This document shows positions 55,240-64,000 of a DNA stretch of 64,000 bases, piece by piece (position 1 is the stretch's first letter; every line of letters begins with the position of its first letter). The translations under genes and the position numbers were made by a program. The notes beneath the pieces are model-generated. The model had not been told where the DNA came from. It did not search any database and saw only the letters and a program-made list of their open reading frames with translations. Source of the stretch: Stakelama marina (lineage in GTDB: Bacteria; Pseudomonadota; Alphaproteobacteria; Sphingomonadales; Sphingomonadaceae); the NCBI RefSeq assembly GCF_018122655.1, contig NZ_JAGRQC010000002.1:310001-374000 (forward strand), written 5' to 3'.

Positions 55240-55652
55240 CCACTCGCCTTTTCATCGGGCACCGCCTCTATGATCACGAAAGCCTGCGCCCATGGATGAT
55301 CGTCGGTCAGCGTCACATGTATCCGGGCGAGGTGGCCAGCCGGCAGCATCTCGTCAAGCCTCGCCTTCGCGCCGCCGGCAAGCGCCAGCGTGGGAGCACC
55401 CGAAGGGGCATTTACCACGCCGATGTCGCGCATGAACACGCCGCGCTTGAAACCGGTGCCGACGGCCTTGGAAAACGCCTCCTTGGCGGCGAAGCGCTTG
55501 GCCAGCGTCCCGGCGATGGTGTGCGGCCGCCGCGCAGCCTTGCCGCGCTCGACCTCGGTGAAGACGCGGTTGAGAAAACGATCGCCGAAACGTTCGAGCG
55601 AATTGGCGATCCGCTCGATATTGCACAGATCGGAACCGAGGCCGACGATCAC
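55236..55652 (-). CDS. acpS: Holo-[acyl-carrier-protein] synthase
   Basis: Transfers 4'-phosphopantetheine from CoA to acyl carrier protein. The 138-residue protein begins [14 protein letters not shown], with the metal-binding Asp, and has [19 protein letters not shown], the second signature with the catalytic Glu. The start is GTG 55652, overlapping the pdxJ stop (GTGA). The C-terminus is about ten residues longer than in E. coli AcpS. Confidence 0.94.
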   Translation of the reverse strand: MIVGLGSDLCNIERIANSLERFGDRFLNRVFTEVERGKAARRPHTIAGTLAKRFAAKEAFSKAVGTGFKRGVFMRDIGVVNAPSGAPTLALAGGAKARLDEMLPAGHLARIHVTLTDDHPWAQAFVIIEAVPDEKASG

Positions 55653-56383
55653 CGCGCTTCGTCCATCAGCGCGCGCATGCGCTTCACCACCGGCGCCAGC
55701 CCGTCGAAAATCGCCTGACCGATCAGGAAATGGCCGATATTGAGCTCGCGGACCTGCGGGATCGCGGCGACCGGCACGACATTGTCGAAGGTCAGGCCGT
55801 GCCCGGCATGAACCTCTATCCCGTTCTTCGCCGCCAGCGCGGCCGCGTCTGCGATCCGCTTCAGCTCGCCGGCCTGTGCGGCGCCCGACAGTTCGGCATA
55901 GCGGCCGGTGTGCAGTTCGACGACGGGCGCGCCGAGCCGGATCGCGGCGTCGATCTGCGCCGGGTCGGGCTCGATGAACAGGCTGACGCGGATGCCGGCG
56001 CCGGCGAGTTCGCCGACCATGGGGGCCAGCCGGTCGTGCTGGCCGGCGGCGTCGAGCCCGCCCTCGGTGGTCAGCTCCTCTCGCTTTTCGGGAACGATGC
56101 AGGCGGCGTGCGGCGAATGGCGCAGCGCGATCGCCAGCATTTCGTCGGTCGCCGCCATTTCGAGGTTGAGCGGGATCGTGAGCTGGTCCGACAGCCGAGC
56201 GATATCGTCATCGGTGATGTGGCGCCGGTCCTCGCGCAGATGCGCGGTGATGCCGTCCGCACCCGCTTCCGCCGCCAGCAGCGCGGCGCGCACCGGGTCG
56301 GGATAGCCCGACCCGCGCGCGTTGCGCACGGTCGCGACATGGTCGATATTGACCCCGAGCCGAAGCGCCGCCCGATCGCTCAT
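55649..56383 (-). CDS. pdxJ: Pyridoxine 5'-phosphate synthase
   Basis: Last ring-closing step of the DXP-dependent vitamin B6 pathway, joining 3-amino-1-hydroxyacetone phosphate and deoxyxylulose phosphate. The 244-residue TIM barrel has [16 protein letters not shown] at the N-terminus, [16 protein letters not shown], and the late [12 protein letters not shown] and [12 protein letters not shown]. It is coupled by 4-base overlaps to pyrE upstream and acpS downstream. The pdxJ-acpS pairing is conserved in many proteobacteria. Confidence 0.96.
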   Translation of the reverse strand: MSDRAALRLGVNIDHVATVRNARGSGYPDPVRAALLAAEAGADGITAHLREDRRHITDDDIARLSDQLTIPLNLEMAATDEMLAIALRHSPHAACIVPEKREELTTEGGLDAAGQHDRLAPMVGELAGAGIRVSLFIEPDPAQIDAAIRLGAPVVELHTGRYAELSGAAQAGELKRIADAAALAAKNGIEVHAGHGLTFDNVVPVAAIPQVRELNIGHFLIGQAIFDGLAPVVKRMRALMDEAR

Positions 56384-56964
56384 GCCTTCGCCCTGCTGCC
56401 GGGCTTTACCGCCGGCATCGCCGCGAGTTCGGGCGGCAGCGCATCGGCTTCATAGGTCGGGACGTCGAGGCGGATGAGCGGATAGAAGGGCACGTCGAAT
56501 CGCGCCGCGCCGTTCGACCGGTCGACCAGCGCGGCCGCCGCGACGACGTCTCCGCCGGCCGCCTTGATCGCGGCGATCGCCTCGCCCGAGGAAAGACCGG
56601 TCGTCACCACATCCTCCATCATCAGCACCTTCTGGCCCGGATCGAGCCGGAATCCCCGGCGCAGTTCGAAGGTTCCCGTCGGACGTTCGAGGAACATCGC
56701 ATCGACACCCAGCGCGCGCGCGACCTCCTGCCCCGCGATCACGCCGCCCATCGCCGGCGACACCACCGCGCTGATCTGCGAGCGGAGGGATTCGGGGATT
56801 CGCGATACCAGCGCTTCGGCAAGCCGCGCGCCGCGCGCGGGGTTCATCAACACGCGGGCACATTGGAGGTAGCGCGGGCTGCGCAAACCGGACGAAAGGA
56901 TGAAATGGCCCTCCAGCAACGCATCCGCCGCTTTGAATTCCGCCAGAATCGCCTCTTCGTCCAT
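56380..56964 (-). CDS. pyrE: Orotate phosphoribosyltransferase
   Basis: Converts orotate and PRPP to orotidine monophosphate in pyrimidine synthesis. The 194-residue protein has [15 protein letters not shown] near the N-terminus and the PRPP-binding [17 protein letters not shown] (about 118-134). It is the first gene of the leftward pyrE-pdxJ-acpS-lepB-permease-maiA run. An aggag lies about ten bases before the ATG. The divergent ctaC gene begins 192 bases away. Confidence 0.95.
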   Translation of the reverse strand: MDEEAILAEFKAADALLEGHFILSSGLRSPRYLQCARVLMNPARGARLAEALVSRIPESLRSQISAVVSPAMGGVIAGQEVARALGVDAMFLERPTGTFELRRGFRLDPGQKVLMMEDVVTTGLSSGEAIAAIKAAGGDVVAAAALVDRSNGAARFDVPFYPLIRLDVPTYEADALPPELAAMPAVKPGSRAKA

Positions 56965-57053
56965 CCTCGTCGATCTCCTGCAGTAACGCGCGCCGAATCC
57001 TTAGGCGCGGGCGCGAAAAGCCGCAACCACGGCAAAAAGACCGACCGACAAGC

Positions 57054-57082
57054 TTGAGACGCGCGAAGTCGCGGCGTATAGG
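57054..57082 (+). promoter_or_regulatory. Candidate sigma-70 promoter for cytochrome oxidase operon
   Basis: ttgaga at 57054-57059 and tatagg at 57077-57082 with a 17-bp spacer, about 70 bases before the ctaC ATG and in the divergent pyrE-ctaC gap. This is a pattern match only. Confidence 0.45.
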
Positions 57083-57156
57083 CCAGATGGAGGGTGTTGT
57101 CTGTTGTGTTCCTTGCGAGCGCAGCGGATTTTCTGAAACGGGGTAAAAAAGCAATA

Positions 57157-58293
57157 ATGCGAATACTCGGCTTGAAAGCGATTGTCTTGGCAGCGGGTCT
57201 GGCGCTGGCGGGCATGGGAACCGCGACTGCGCAGGAAGCGCCGCAACCTGCCGCGACGCCGGCAGCGACCACCAGCGCCGCGAGCGCACCGGATGCCTCG
57301 GCAACGCCGACCCCGGCCGATCCGACACTGACCGCCGACGGTCAGGAAAAGGTCACCGCCTTCGCGCATCTCGGTCGTCCCACTGACGGCGCGCTCGGCC
57401 TGCAGGATCAGGTCACCCCGACCGGTTTGGAAGCGCATAACTTCCACAACCACCTTCTGCTGCCGATCATCATCGCGATCTGCGTGTTCGTGCTGCTGCT
57501 GCTCATCTGGGTGATGTTCCGGTACCGGCAGGCGGCGAACCCGACCCCGTCGAAAACCTCGCACAATACGCTGATCGAGGTGATCTGGACCGTCGTGCCG
57601 GTGCTGATCCTCGTCTTCATCGCGATTCCGTCGATCAAGCTGCTTGCGCACCAGTACAAGCCGGCCCCGGACAATGCCGTGACGCTGAAGGCGATCGGCA
57701 ACCAGTGGTTCTGGTCGTACGAATATCCCGACAACGGCGATGTCAGCTTCACCGCCAACATGCTGAAGGAAAAGGACCAGGTTCAGCCGGGCCAGCGCTT
57801 CCGCACCGATGCCGACGGACCGCGCCTGCTGGCGACCGACAACCGCGTCGTCCTGCCGGTCGGCGTTCCGATCCGCCTGGTCACCACGGCGACCGACGTC
57901 ATCCACAGCTGGGCGGTCCCGGCTTTCTGGATCAAGCTCGACGCCATTCCCGGCCGCCTGAACGAGACGCAGTTCACCATCGAAAAGCCGGGCGTGTATT
58001 TCGGCCAGTGCTCCGAACTGTGCGGCGCGCGTCACGGCTTCATGCCGATCGCGGTCGAAGCCGTTCCGCCCGCGGAATTCGCGGCATGGGTTCGTTCGAA
58101 GGGCGGCAGCATGCCGAACGATCCGAACGCGCCTTCCGACGCGGCGCCCGCGCAGCGCGGTGCGCCGGGCAACGACGACACCAGCACGAACGCGCAGGAA
58201 AAGGGCATCGTCCCGACCGGCGATGCCGTGGTCAACGGGGCCAGCGCCGCCCCCATCACCGAACAGTCCGCCACCGGAAGCCTGGAAGACTAA
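57157..58293 (+). CDS. ctaC: Cytochrome c oxidase subunit II
   Basis: A 378-residue CuA-bearing subunit that accepts electrons from cytochrome c. It has a signal peptide (MRILGLKAIVLAAGLALAGM), an Ala/Pro/Thr-rich linker, then two membrane helices (LLPIIIAICVFVLLLLIWVM and IEVIWTVVPVLILVFIAI). The periplasmic cupredoxin domain has the CuA ligands VIHSWAVP and QCSELCGARHGFMPI. No haem-binding CXXCH follows, so it is not a caa3 fusion. The low-complexity C-terminal tail (about 340-378) is unusual in length. Confidence 0.95.
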   Translation: MRILGLKAIVLAAGLALAGMGTATAQEAPQPAATPAATTSAASAPDASATPTPADPTLTADGQEKVTAFAHLGRPTDGALGLQDQVTPTGLEAHNFHNHLLLPIIIAICVFVLLLLIWVMFRYRQAANPTPSKTSHNTLIEVIWTVVPVLILVFIAIPSIKLLAHQYKPAPDNAVTLKAIGNQWFWSYEYPDNGDVSFTANMLKEKDQVQPGQRFRTDADGPRLLATDNRVVLPVGVPIRLVTTATDVIHSWAVPAFWIKLDAIPGRLNETQFTIEKPGVYFGQCSELCGARHGFMPIAVEAVPPAEFAAWVRSKGGSMPNDPNAPSDAAPAQRGAPGNDDTSTNAQEKGIVPTGDAVVNGASAAPITEQSATGSLED

Positions 58294-58296
58294 GCC

Positions 58297-59964
58297 ATGA
58301 CCGATACCGCAATCACTCCCGATGCTTTCGAGGCGCACCACGACCACGCGCATGAAAGCCATGCCGAGCACAAGCCCGGCTTCTTCGCGCGCTGGTTCAT
58401 GTCGACGAACCACAAGGATATCGGCACGCTGTACCTGATTTTCGCGATCGTCGCGGGCATCATCGGCGGCGCCATTTCCGGCCTGATGCGTTTCGAACTG
58501 GCCCAGCCGGGCATCCAGTATCTCGGCACCTGGGCGAGCATGCTGCACGGCGGCGCCGAAAGCCTCGATCAGTCGCTCCACCTGTGGAACGTGCTGATTA
58601 CCGCGCACGGCCTCATCATGGTCTTCTTCATGGTCATGCCGGCAATGATCGGCGGGTTCGGCAACTGGTTCGTCCCGATCATGATCGGTGCGCCGGACAT
58701 GGCGTTCCCGCGCATGAACAATATCAGCTTCTGGCTGCTGATCCCGGCCTTCACGCTGCTGCTCGCCTCGCCCTTTTTCGGCGCGGGCGCGGGCACGGGC
58801 TGGACGGTCTATGCGCCGCTTTCCACCTATGGTGAGCCGGGACCGTCGGTCGATATGGCGATCCTGGCGCTGCACCTTGCCGGCGCCAGCTCGATCCTGG
58901 GCGCGATCAATTTCATCACCACCATCTTCAACATGCGCGCGCCGGGCATGACGCTCCACAAGATGCCGCTGTTCGTCTGGTCGGTGCTGATCACCGCCTT
59001 CCTGCTGCTGCTTGCGCTGCCGGTGCTTGCCGCGGCGATCACGATGCTGCTGACCGACCGTAATTTCGGCACCACCTTCTTCGATCCCGCCGGCGGCGGC
59101 AATCCGGTGCTGTACCAGCATCTGTTCTGGTTCTTCGGTCACCCGGAGGTCTACATCATGATCCTGCCGGGCTTCGGCATGATCTCGCAGATCGTCGCGA
59201 CCTTCAGCCGCAAGCCCGTGTTCGGCTATCTCGGCATGGCCTATGCCATGGTCGCGATCGGCGTGGTCGGGTTCGTCGTGTGGGCGCACCACATGTTCAC
59301 CACGGGCCTGCCGGTCGATGTGAAGATGTATTTCACCGCCGCGACGATGATCATCGCGGTGCCCACGGGCATCAAGATCTTCAGCTGGATCGCGACGATG
59401 TGGGGCGGTTCGATCAGCTTCAAGACCCCGATGGTCTGGGCGATCGGCTTCATCTTCATGTTCACCGTCGGCGGCGTGACGGGCGTCGTGCTCGCCAATG
59501 GCGGCATCGACGATTACATGCAGGACACCTATTACGTGGTCGCGCACTTCCACTATGTGCTCAGCCTCGGCGCGGTGTTCAGCCTGTTCGCTGGCTTCTA
59601 TTACTGGTTCCCCAAAATGTCGGGGAAGATGTACAACGAGTTCCTCGGCCAGCTCCACTTCTGGGTGTTCTTCATCGGCGTGAACGTGCTGTTCTTCCCG
59701 ATGCACTTCCTGGGGCTTCAGGGCATGCCGCGCCGCATTCCCGACTACACGCCGCAATATGAATATTGGAACGGCATCGCGACGCACGGCTATGAGATCA
59801 TGGCCGCGGGCATGGCGATCTTCTTCATCAACCTGATCTGGTCGCTCGCGGCCGGCAAGAAGGCGCCCGACAATCCGTGGGGCGAAGGCGCAACGACGCT
59901 CGAATGGACGCTGTCGAGCCCGCCGCCCTTCCACCAGTTCGAAACGCTTCCCAAGGTGGATTGA
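58297..59964 (+). CDS. ctaD: Cytochrome c oxidase subunit I, aa3 type
   Basis: A 555-residue catalytic subunit with twelve helices that houses haem a, haem a3 and CuB. The N-terminus is His-rich ([12 protein letters not shown]), then [17 protein letters not shown]. CuB and cross-linked Tyr are in [16 protein letters not shown], followed by WAHHMFTTG; the haem ligands are in [15 protein letters not shown]. It starts 3 bases after ctaC. A strong hairpin follows its stop. Confidence 0.97.
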   Translation: MTDTAITPDAFEAHHDHAHESHAEHKPGFFARWFMSTNHKDIGTLYLIFAIVAGIIGGAISGLMRFELAQPGIQYLGTWASMLHGGAESLDQSLHLWNVLITAHGLIMVFFMVMPAMIGGFGNWFVPIMIGAPDMAFPRMNNISFWLLIPAFTLLLASPFFGAGAGTGWTVYAPLSTYGEPGPSVDMAILALHLAGASSILGAINFITTIFNMRAPGMTLHKMPLFVWSVLITAFLLLLALPVLAAAITMLLTDRNFGTTFFDPAGGGNPVLYQHLFWFFGHPEVYIMILPGFGMISQIVATFSRKPVFGYLGMAYAMVAIGVVGFVVWAHHMFTTGLPVDVKMYFTAATMIIAVPTGIKIFSWIATMWGGSISFKTPMVWAIGFIFMFTVGGVTGVVLANGGIDDYMQDTYYVVAHFHYVLSLGAVFSLFAGFYYWFPKMSGKMYNEFLGQLHFWVFFIGVNVLFFPMHFLGLQGMPRRIPDYTPQYEYWNGIATHGYEIMAAGMAIFFINLIWSLAAGKKAPDNPWGEGATTLEWTLSSPPPFHQFETLPKVD

Positions 59965-59974
59965 TCGAACAAGC

Positions 59975-60006
59975 GCCCCTCCCGCCCCCAAAGCGGGAGG
60001 GGCTTT
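59975..60006 (+). terminator. Hairpin between ctaD and ctaB, terminator or processing site
   Basis: Perfect 11-bp stem gcccctcccgc (59975-59985) and gcgggaggggc (59993-60003) with a 7-base loop, followed by tttgcaaattt. It begins 10 bases after the ctaD stop. It could lower expression of the downstream assembly genes relative to the structural subunits. Confidence 0.7.
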
Positions 60007-60088
60007 GCAAATTTGCCATCCTCGTTGACGGGATGGCACCAGCCGCAGGGACCTGCGCTGCCAAATTCGTGCAGACGCGTTATAGACG

Positions 60089-60997
60089 ATGATCGTGACC
60101 ACCGCCGACAAACCCGTGACCCTGCCTGCCGAGTGGCGGGACTTCCTCGCGCTGACCAAGCCGCGGGTGATGAGCCTTGTCGTATTCACCGGGCTGTGCG
60201 GCATGCTCGCAGCGCCCGTGCCGATCCATCCGGTGCTCGGCTTTACCGCGATCCTGTGCATCGCGCTGGGCGCGGGCGCGGCGGGCGCGCTCAACATGTG
60301 GTACGAGGCCGATCTCGACGCGCAGATGAAGCGGACGGCGAAGCGGCCCCTGCCCTCCGGTCGGATGGATCGCCAGTCGGCGCTGCATTTCGGGGTCGGG
60401 CTTGCGGTCTTTTCGGTCGTGCTGATGGAACTCGCGATCAACGCGGTCGCGGCGACGATCCTTGCGATTTCGATTCTGTTCTACGTGCTGGTCTATACGG
60501 TGTGGCTCAAGCGCCGCACGCCGCAGAACATCGTCATCGGCGGCGCAGCCGGGGCGTTTCCGCCATTGATCGGCTGGGCCGCGGCAACGGGCAGTGTCGC
60601 GTGGCTGCCCTTCCTGATGTTCACGCTGGTATTCCTGTGGACGCCGCCGCATTTCTGGGCGCTCGCTCTGTTCGTAAAGACCGACTATGCCAATGCCGGC
60701 GTTCCGATGCTTCCCGTCGTGGCGGGAGAGCGCACCACACGGCATCAGATCGGCCTGTACACCATCCCGATGGCGGCGGCCGCAGTCGCCCCCTGGCCGC
60801 TTGGCCTGACCGGGGCGCTGTACGGTGTCGCCTCTATCGCGGCGACCGCGGTCTTCGCGCTGTTCGCGGCGCAGGTAAGTTTGCGCACGACGCAAGCCGA
60901 CGACCGCATGCGCCCCGAAAAGCGCCTGTTCGCATATTCGATCCTTTATCTGTTCTTCATGTTCGGCGCACTGGTCGCCGATCACTGGCTGGCCTGA
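60089..60997 (+). CDS. ctaB: Protohaem IX farnesyltransferase (haem O synthase)
   Basis: Adds a farnesyl group to haem b, the first step toward haem a. The 302-residue UbiA-family membrane protein has [20 protein letters not shown], the Mg-binding [20 protein letters not shown] (N-x3-D-x3-D) and the second site [17 protein letters not shown]. It starts 124 bases after ctaD, beyond the hairpin. Confidence 0.96.
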   Translation: MIVTTADKPVTLPAEWRDFLALTKPRVMSLVVFTGLCGMLAAPVPIHPVLGFTAILCIALGAGAAGALNMWYEADLDAQMKRTAKRPLPSGRMDRQSALHFGVGLAVFSVVLMELAINAVAATILAISILFYVLVYTVWLKRRTPQNIVIGGAAGAFPPLIGWAAATGSVAWLPFLMFTLVFLWTPPHFWALALFVKTDYANAGVPMLPVVAGERTTRHQIGLYTIPMAAAAVAPWPLGLTGALYGVASIAATAVFALFAAQVSLRTTQADDRMRPEKRLFAYSILYLFFMFGALVADHWLA

Positions 60998-61002
60998 CCG
61001 AC

Positions 61003-61140
61003 ATGCATGACGACGACGAAGACCTGATCCGCCGCCGCCAGCGCTCCCGTGCGCGGGTGATGGCGCTGCTGCTCGCAGCGTTCGCCATCCTGATGTTCGC
61101 GATCACGATCGTGAAGATCCAGGGCGGGGGCGCGCTGTGA
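61003..61140 (+). CDS. CoxF-like cytochrome oxidase assembly mini-protein
   Basis: A 45-residue protein with an acidic N-terminus (MHDDDEDLIRRRQRSRAR) and one membrane helix (VMALLLAAFAILMFAITIV) ending KIQGGGAL. It lies between ctaB and ctaG, where alphaproteobacteria have the small coxF gene, and overlaps ctaG by 4 bases (GTGA). Size, position and single-helix architecture support CoxF; the sequence family is too short for certainty. Confidence 0.75.
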   Translation: MHDDDEDLIRRRQRSRARVMALLLAAFAILMFAITIVKIQGGGAL

Positions 61141-61670
61141 CGCGCAACCAGAGGACGGCCTCGTTCGGCGGGTTGATCGTCCTCCTCATGGTCGGGCTGG
61201 GCTTCGCAAGCGTACCGCTCTACCGTGTGTTCTGTCAGGTGACGGGGCTGAACGGCACGCCGCAGACCGCCGCGAACGCGCCGGGCGGCGTCGGTGACAA
61301 GATCACCGTTGCGTTCGACAGCAATGTCAGCCCGAAACTGCCCTGGACCTTCAAGCCCGAGCGCCGTGCCGACACGATCGATATCGGCGCGCGCGACATG
61401 GCCTTCTACACCGCGACGAACAATGCCGACCATCCGGTAACCGGCACCGCGACATTCAACGTCACACCCGCGCGCGTCGGCAAATATTTCACCAAGATCG
61501 AGTGTTTCTGCTTCACCGAGCAGACGCTGGCGCCGGGTGAAACCGTTCGGATGCCGGTCACCTTCTTCGTCGATCCCAAGATACTGAGCGATCCGGACAC
61601 GCGGGACGTGCAGGAAATCACGCTGTCCTATACATTTTACCCGGTGGATTCCGGCGAAAACGCAAGCTAG
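61137..61670 (+). CDS. ctaG: Cytochrome c oxidase assembly protein CtaG/Cox11
   Basis: Delivers copper to CuB of subunit I. The 177-residue protein has one N-terminal helix (FGGLIVLLMVGLGFASVPLY) and a periplasmic immunoglobulin-like domain. YRVFCQVTGLNGT and the copper-binding FTKIECFCFTEQTL are complete. The start is GTG 61137, overlapping the CoxF-like gene stop. Confidence 0.95.
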   Translation: MTRNQRTASFGGLIVLLMVGLGFASVPLYRVFCQVTGLNGTPQTAANAPGGVGDKITVAFDSNVSPKLPWTFKPERRADTIDIGARDMAFYTATNNADHPVTGTATFNVTPARVGKYFTKIECFCFTEQTLAPGETVRMPVTFFVDPKILSDPDTRDVQEITLSYTFYPVDSGENAS

Positions 61671-61701
61671 ACACGGCTAAAGACATAAAAGAGGGGCGAT
61701 C

Positions 61702-62571
61702 ATGGCTGGAGCCAAGAATCACGATTATCACATTCTGCCACCGAGCGCCTGGCCGCTCATGGGCTCGATGTCGGCACTGGTCATGGCTTCGGGCGGCATC
61801 ATGTGGATGCATTCGGCCGCCAATGCGCCAATCGTATTTTTCCTTGGCGTGATCGGCGTCCTTTCGACGATGTATTTCTGGTGGACCGATGTGATCGCGG
61901 AGGCGAAGGCCGGCGACCATACGCCGGTCGTATCGCTTCACCTGCGCTATGGCATGATCCTGTTCATCGCCTCGGAAGTGATGTTCTTCGTCGGCTGGTT
62001 CTGGGCGTTTTTCGACTTTTCGCTGTTCCCTTCGGCCGCCGATGTGATCGGCGGGCAGTGGCCGCCAAAGGGCGTCGAAGTCCTCAACCCATTCGAATTC
62101 CCGCTCCTCAACACCTTCATCCTGCTTTTGTCCGGCACCACGGTGACCTGGGCGCACCATGCGCTGATCCACAACCAGCGCGGCGGCGAGAAGAAGGGCC
62201 TGTGGGGCCTGATCGGCGTCGGCGACCGCGACGGGCTGAAAAAGGGGCTGTGGCTGACGATCGTGCTCGGCATCCTGTTCAGCTGCATCCAGGCCTATGA
62301 ATACATCCATGCGCCGTTCGCCTTCAAAGGGCTGAACTACGGCGCGTCCTTCTTCATGGCGACGGGATTCCACGGCTTTCACGTCATCATCGGCACGATC
62401 TTCCTGATCGTCTGCCTGATCCGCGCCTATCGCGGCGACTTCACCCCGCGCCAGCATTTCGGCTTCGAAGCCGCCGCCTGGTACTGGCATTTCGTCGACG
62501 TCGTCTGGCTGTTCCTCTACGTCTCGATCTATGTCTGGGGCGGCTGGGGCGCGCCGGTCCACGGCGGCTGA
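61702..62571 (+). CDS. ctaE: Cytochrome c oxidase subunit III
   Basis: A 289-residue seven-helix subunit. It has HDYHILPPSAWPLMGS at the N-terminus, GMILFIASEVMFFVGWFWAFF in the middle and the late ATGFHGFHVIIGTIFLIV with WYWHFVDVVWLFLYVSIY. The ATG has agagggg upstream. Its stop overlaps the DUF983 start by one base (TGATG). Confidence 0.97.
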   Translation: MAGAKNHDYHILPPSAWPLMGSMSALVMASGGIMWMHSAANAPIVFFLGVIGVLSTMYFWWTDVIAEAKAGDHTPVVSLHLRYGMILFIASEVMFFVGWFWAFFDFSLFPSAADVIGGQWPPKGVEVLNPFEFPLLNTFILLLSGTTVTWAHHALIHNQRGGEKKGLWGLIGVGDRDGLKKGLWLTIVLGILFSCIQAYEYIHAPFAFKGLNYGASFFMATGFHGFHVIIGTIFLIVCLIRAYRGDFTPRQHFGFEAAAWYWHFVDVVWLFLYVSIYVWGGWGAPVHGG

Positions 62572-62963
62572 TGACCGACAGCGGGCCTGGAACCCCATCC
62601 GCGCCCGCACCGGTCGAGGCTGGCCTGAAAGGGCTGTGCCCGCGTTGCGGCGCCCGCACCCTGTTTGCGGGCGTCGTGCGTTTCGCCCCGAAATGCCGCG
62701 CATGCGGACTCGATTTCGAACGCTTCAACGTCGGTGACGGCCCCGCCGCCTTCCTGACGCTGGGAATCGGTGCAATCATTACCATTCTGGCGGTGTGGGT
62801 CGAACTCGCCTTCGAACCGCCGATCTGGGTACACATCATCCTGTGGGTGCCGCTGACGCTGGCGGGCGTGCTGGGCGCGCTGCGCCTGGCAAAGGGAATG
62901 CTCATCACGCTCGAATACCGGAACGCCGCACGCGAAGGCCGGATCACCCCGCCATCCGAATGA
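62571..62963 (+). CDS. DUF983 zinc-ribbon membrane protein
   Basis: A 130-residue protein with an N-terminal zinc ribbon (LCPRCGARTLF and APKCRACGLDFERFNVGDGP, four cysteines in two C-x-x-C pairs) followed by two membrane helices. The family is regularly encoded between ctaE and surf1 in alphaproteobacteria, suggesting a part in oxidase assembly, but this is unproven. It overlaps ctaE by 1 base and surf1 by 4 bases. Confidence 0.88.
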   Translation: MTDSGPGTPSAPAPVEAGLKGLCPRCGARTLFAGVVRFAPKCRACGLDFERFNVGDGPAAFLTLGIGAIITILAVWVELAFEPPIWVHIILWVPLTLAGVLGALRLAKGMLITLEYRNAAREGRITPPSE

Positions 62964-63586
62964 AGCGCGTCCCGATCCTTGCCACCGTGATCGTCGCCAT
63001 CGCCGCCGCGGCGATGGTTTCGCTTGGTGTCTGGCAGCTCCACCGCAAGGAGTGGAAGGAAGCGCTGCTCGCCCGTTACGCCGCGAACGAACACAGACCG
63101 GCAATCGCGTTCCCACGCTTTCCCGATGATTCGGTGCTGTTCCGCAAGGCGTCGGGCTTTTGCCTCAAGCCGGTCAAATTCCAGATGGAGGGCGCCGGAC
63201 GCAACGGGTTCCGGGTCGTGGCGCTCTGCCGCACCGGCGCCGAAGGGCCTGGGATGTATGTGCAACTTGGCGTGACACACGATCCGCACAAGCAGATTAC
63301 GTGGAAGGGCGGCGATGTGTCGGGCTATATCAGCCACGCCCCCGACCACCGCGCGCTCATCGAGGGTATTTTCGACCAGCGCCCCAAACCACTGATGCTG
63401 ATCGCCGACACGCCGCCCGACGGGCTTGCCGCGAATCCGCCGCCCGATCTGAGCGCGGTGCCCAACAATCACCTGTCCTATGCCGTGCAATGGTTCATCT
63501 TCGCAGGGCTGGCGGTGCTGATCTATGCGCTTGCGCTGTTCCGGCGAAACGCCTCTGCGCTTGCCGACCGCGGCGACCACCGCTAA
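62960..63586 (+). CDS. surf1: SURF1 family cytochrome oxidase assembly protein
   Basis: A 208-residue membrane protein with a helix at each end (about 5-22 and 178-198). VSLGVWQLHRKEWKEALL is the SURF1 N-terminal signature, and NNHLSYAVQWFIFAGLAVL is the C-terminal one. It is thought to help haem a insertion into subunit I. It overlaps DUF983 by 4 bases and precedes thrC by 12 bases. Confidence 0.92.
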   Translation: MKRVPILATVIVAIAAAAMVSLGVWQLHRKEWKEALLARYAANEHRPAIAFPRFPDDSVLFRKASGFCLKPVKFQMEGAGRNGFRVVALCRTGAEGPGMYVQLGVTHDPHKQITWKGGDVSGYISHAPDHRALIEGIFDQRPKPLMLIADTPPDGLAANPPPDLSAVPNNHLSYAVQWFIFAGLAVLIYALALFRRNASALADRGDHR

Positions 63587-63598
63587 CGCATCTCGCCG

Positions 63599-64000
63599 AT
63601 GCGCTATATCAGTACGCGGGGGAGCGCGCCGGTTCTCGATTTCGAGCAGGTGACGCTGGCGGGACTGGCTGCCGATGGCGGCCTGTATGTGCCCGAGGCA
63701 TGGCCACGCTTTTCGACCGAAGACATCGCCGGCATGGCCGGGCTGTCCTATGTCGAAACCGCGGTCCGGGTAATGACGCCGTTCGTCGGCGACAGCCTGA
63801 GCGAAGACGAACTGCGCCGGCTGTGCGAACAGGCCTATCAGGGGCGTTTCGCGCATGCCGCGGTAACGCCGCTCGTCCAGCTCGACCACCGCAACTGGCT
63901 GCTTGAGCTGTTCCACGGACCGACACTGGCGTTCAAGGACGTGGCGCTGCAATTGCTCGGACTGCTGTTCGAGCGGTTCCTGACCGGGTCGAAGGACCAT
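63599..64000 (+). CDS. thrC: Threonine synthase, 3' end outside window
   Basis: PLP enzyme that turns O-phosphohomoserine into threonine. The first 134 residues are present: RYISTRGSAPVLDFEQVTL, LAADGGLYVPEAWP and the PLP-lysine region LFHGPTLAFKDVALQLLG near residue 110. The frame is open at the window end. The surf1-thrC adjacency is common in alphaproteobacteria. No separate promoter is visible in the 12-base gap, so read-through from the oxidase operon is likely. Confidence 0.95.
   Translation, partial: MRYISTRGSAPVLDFEQVTLAGLAADGGLYVPEAWPRFSTEDIAGMAGLSYVETAVRVMTPFVGDSLSEDELRRLCEQAYQGRFAHAAVTPLVQLDHRNWLLELFHGPTLAFKDVALQLLGLLFERFLTGSKDH

Noticed and set aside
53113..55299. A 728-codon plus-strand frame over the permease and lepB
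   Set aside because: The minus strand carries complete, overlapping operon genes with known motifs. The plus frame has no domain.
57001..60441. A 1146-codon open frame on the minus strand across ctaC, ctaD and ctaB
   Set aside because: The plus-strand genes are unmistakable oxidase genes. The antisense frame is low-complexity, rich in Arg, His, Asp and Glu, and is an effect of GC-rich codon third positions.
1..64000. tRNA, rRNA, CRISPR arrays, prophage or insertion sequences
   Set aside because: I looked for cloverleaf-like arms, regular spacer repeats, transposase or integrase motifs and saw none I could support.

Overview
The window reads as chromosomal DNA of an alphaproteobacterium of the sphingomonad type (Sphingomonas or a close relative). 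The grounds are a G+C-rich sequence with strong third-position GC bias, an aa3-type cytochrome oxidase operon with a CoxF-like mini-protein, a CC_3452-family secreted protein, EgtB/EgtD, a five-step Hut pathway with HutF, PhaC plus an Ala/Lys-rich phasin, and many short sphingomonad-style intergenic palindromic repeats. The genus is inferred from gene content. I found no rRNA, tRNA, CRISPR array, phage or insertion sequence. Most gaps are under 260 bp. The largest, about 299 bp at 28594-28892, holds a palindromic repeat and no gene I can support.

Layout. 1-4.7 kb: histidine utilisation, with hutH and hutI leftward and hutF and hutC rightward, separated by a perfect palindrome that fits a HutC operator. 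4.7-12.6 kb: murA, a Crp/Fnr regulator, clpS, a PHA granule block (phasin, phaC) with a PhaR-like operator, an AlaC-type aminotransferase and a HxlR regulator. 12.6-15.2 kb: a bifunctional RelA/SpoT and a thioesterase. 15.2-24.7 kb: an envelope region. A GtrB-like GT2, a methyltransferase, a GtrA-like flippase and a large polytopic GT-C-like protein flank a block with less G+C-biased sequence (acyltransferase 3, membrane LytTR regulator, S9 peptidase). 24.7-36.7 kb: metabolism and transport (marC, folD, argB, YhhQ-type transporter, nucleoside transporter, ExoD, 3-hydroxybutyryl-CoA dehydrogenase), the ergothioneine pair egtB-egtD, cobalamin adenosyltransferase, HIG1 protein, gluQRS and an HNH protein. 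36.8-49.6 kb: a class A PBP, threonine aldolase, EamA exporter, epimerase and four secreted or intracellular hydrolases (M28, PepN, PhoD, M49). 49.8-57 kb: a GT4/DUF2141/membrane-protein trio, then a tight leftward operon pyrE-pdxJ-acpS-lepB-AI-2E permease-maiA. 57-64 kb: the cytochrome oxidase operon ctaC-ctaD-(hairpin)-ctaB-coxF-ctaG-ctaE-DUF983-surf1, followed by the start of thrC.

Nothing in the window is an obvious new defence or mobile system. The best candidates for a second look are: a repeat element sitting in frame inside gluQRS; the regulator/acyltransferase/peptidase block that splits a Gtr-like glycosylation gene set; the unexplained GT4-DUF2141-membrane protein trio; and three well-formed operator palindromes (HutC, PhaR-like, HxlR-type) next to the genes they should control.
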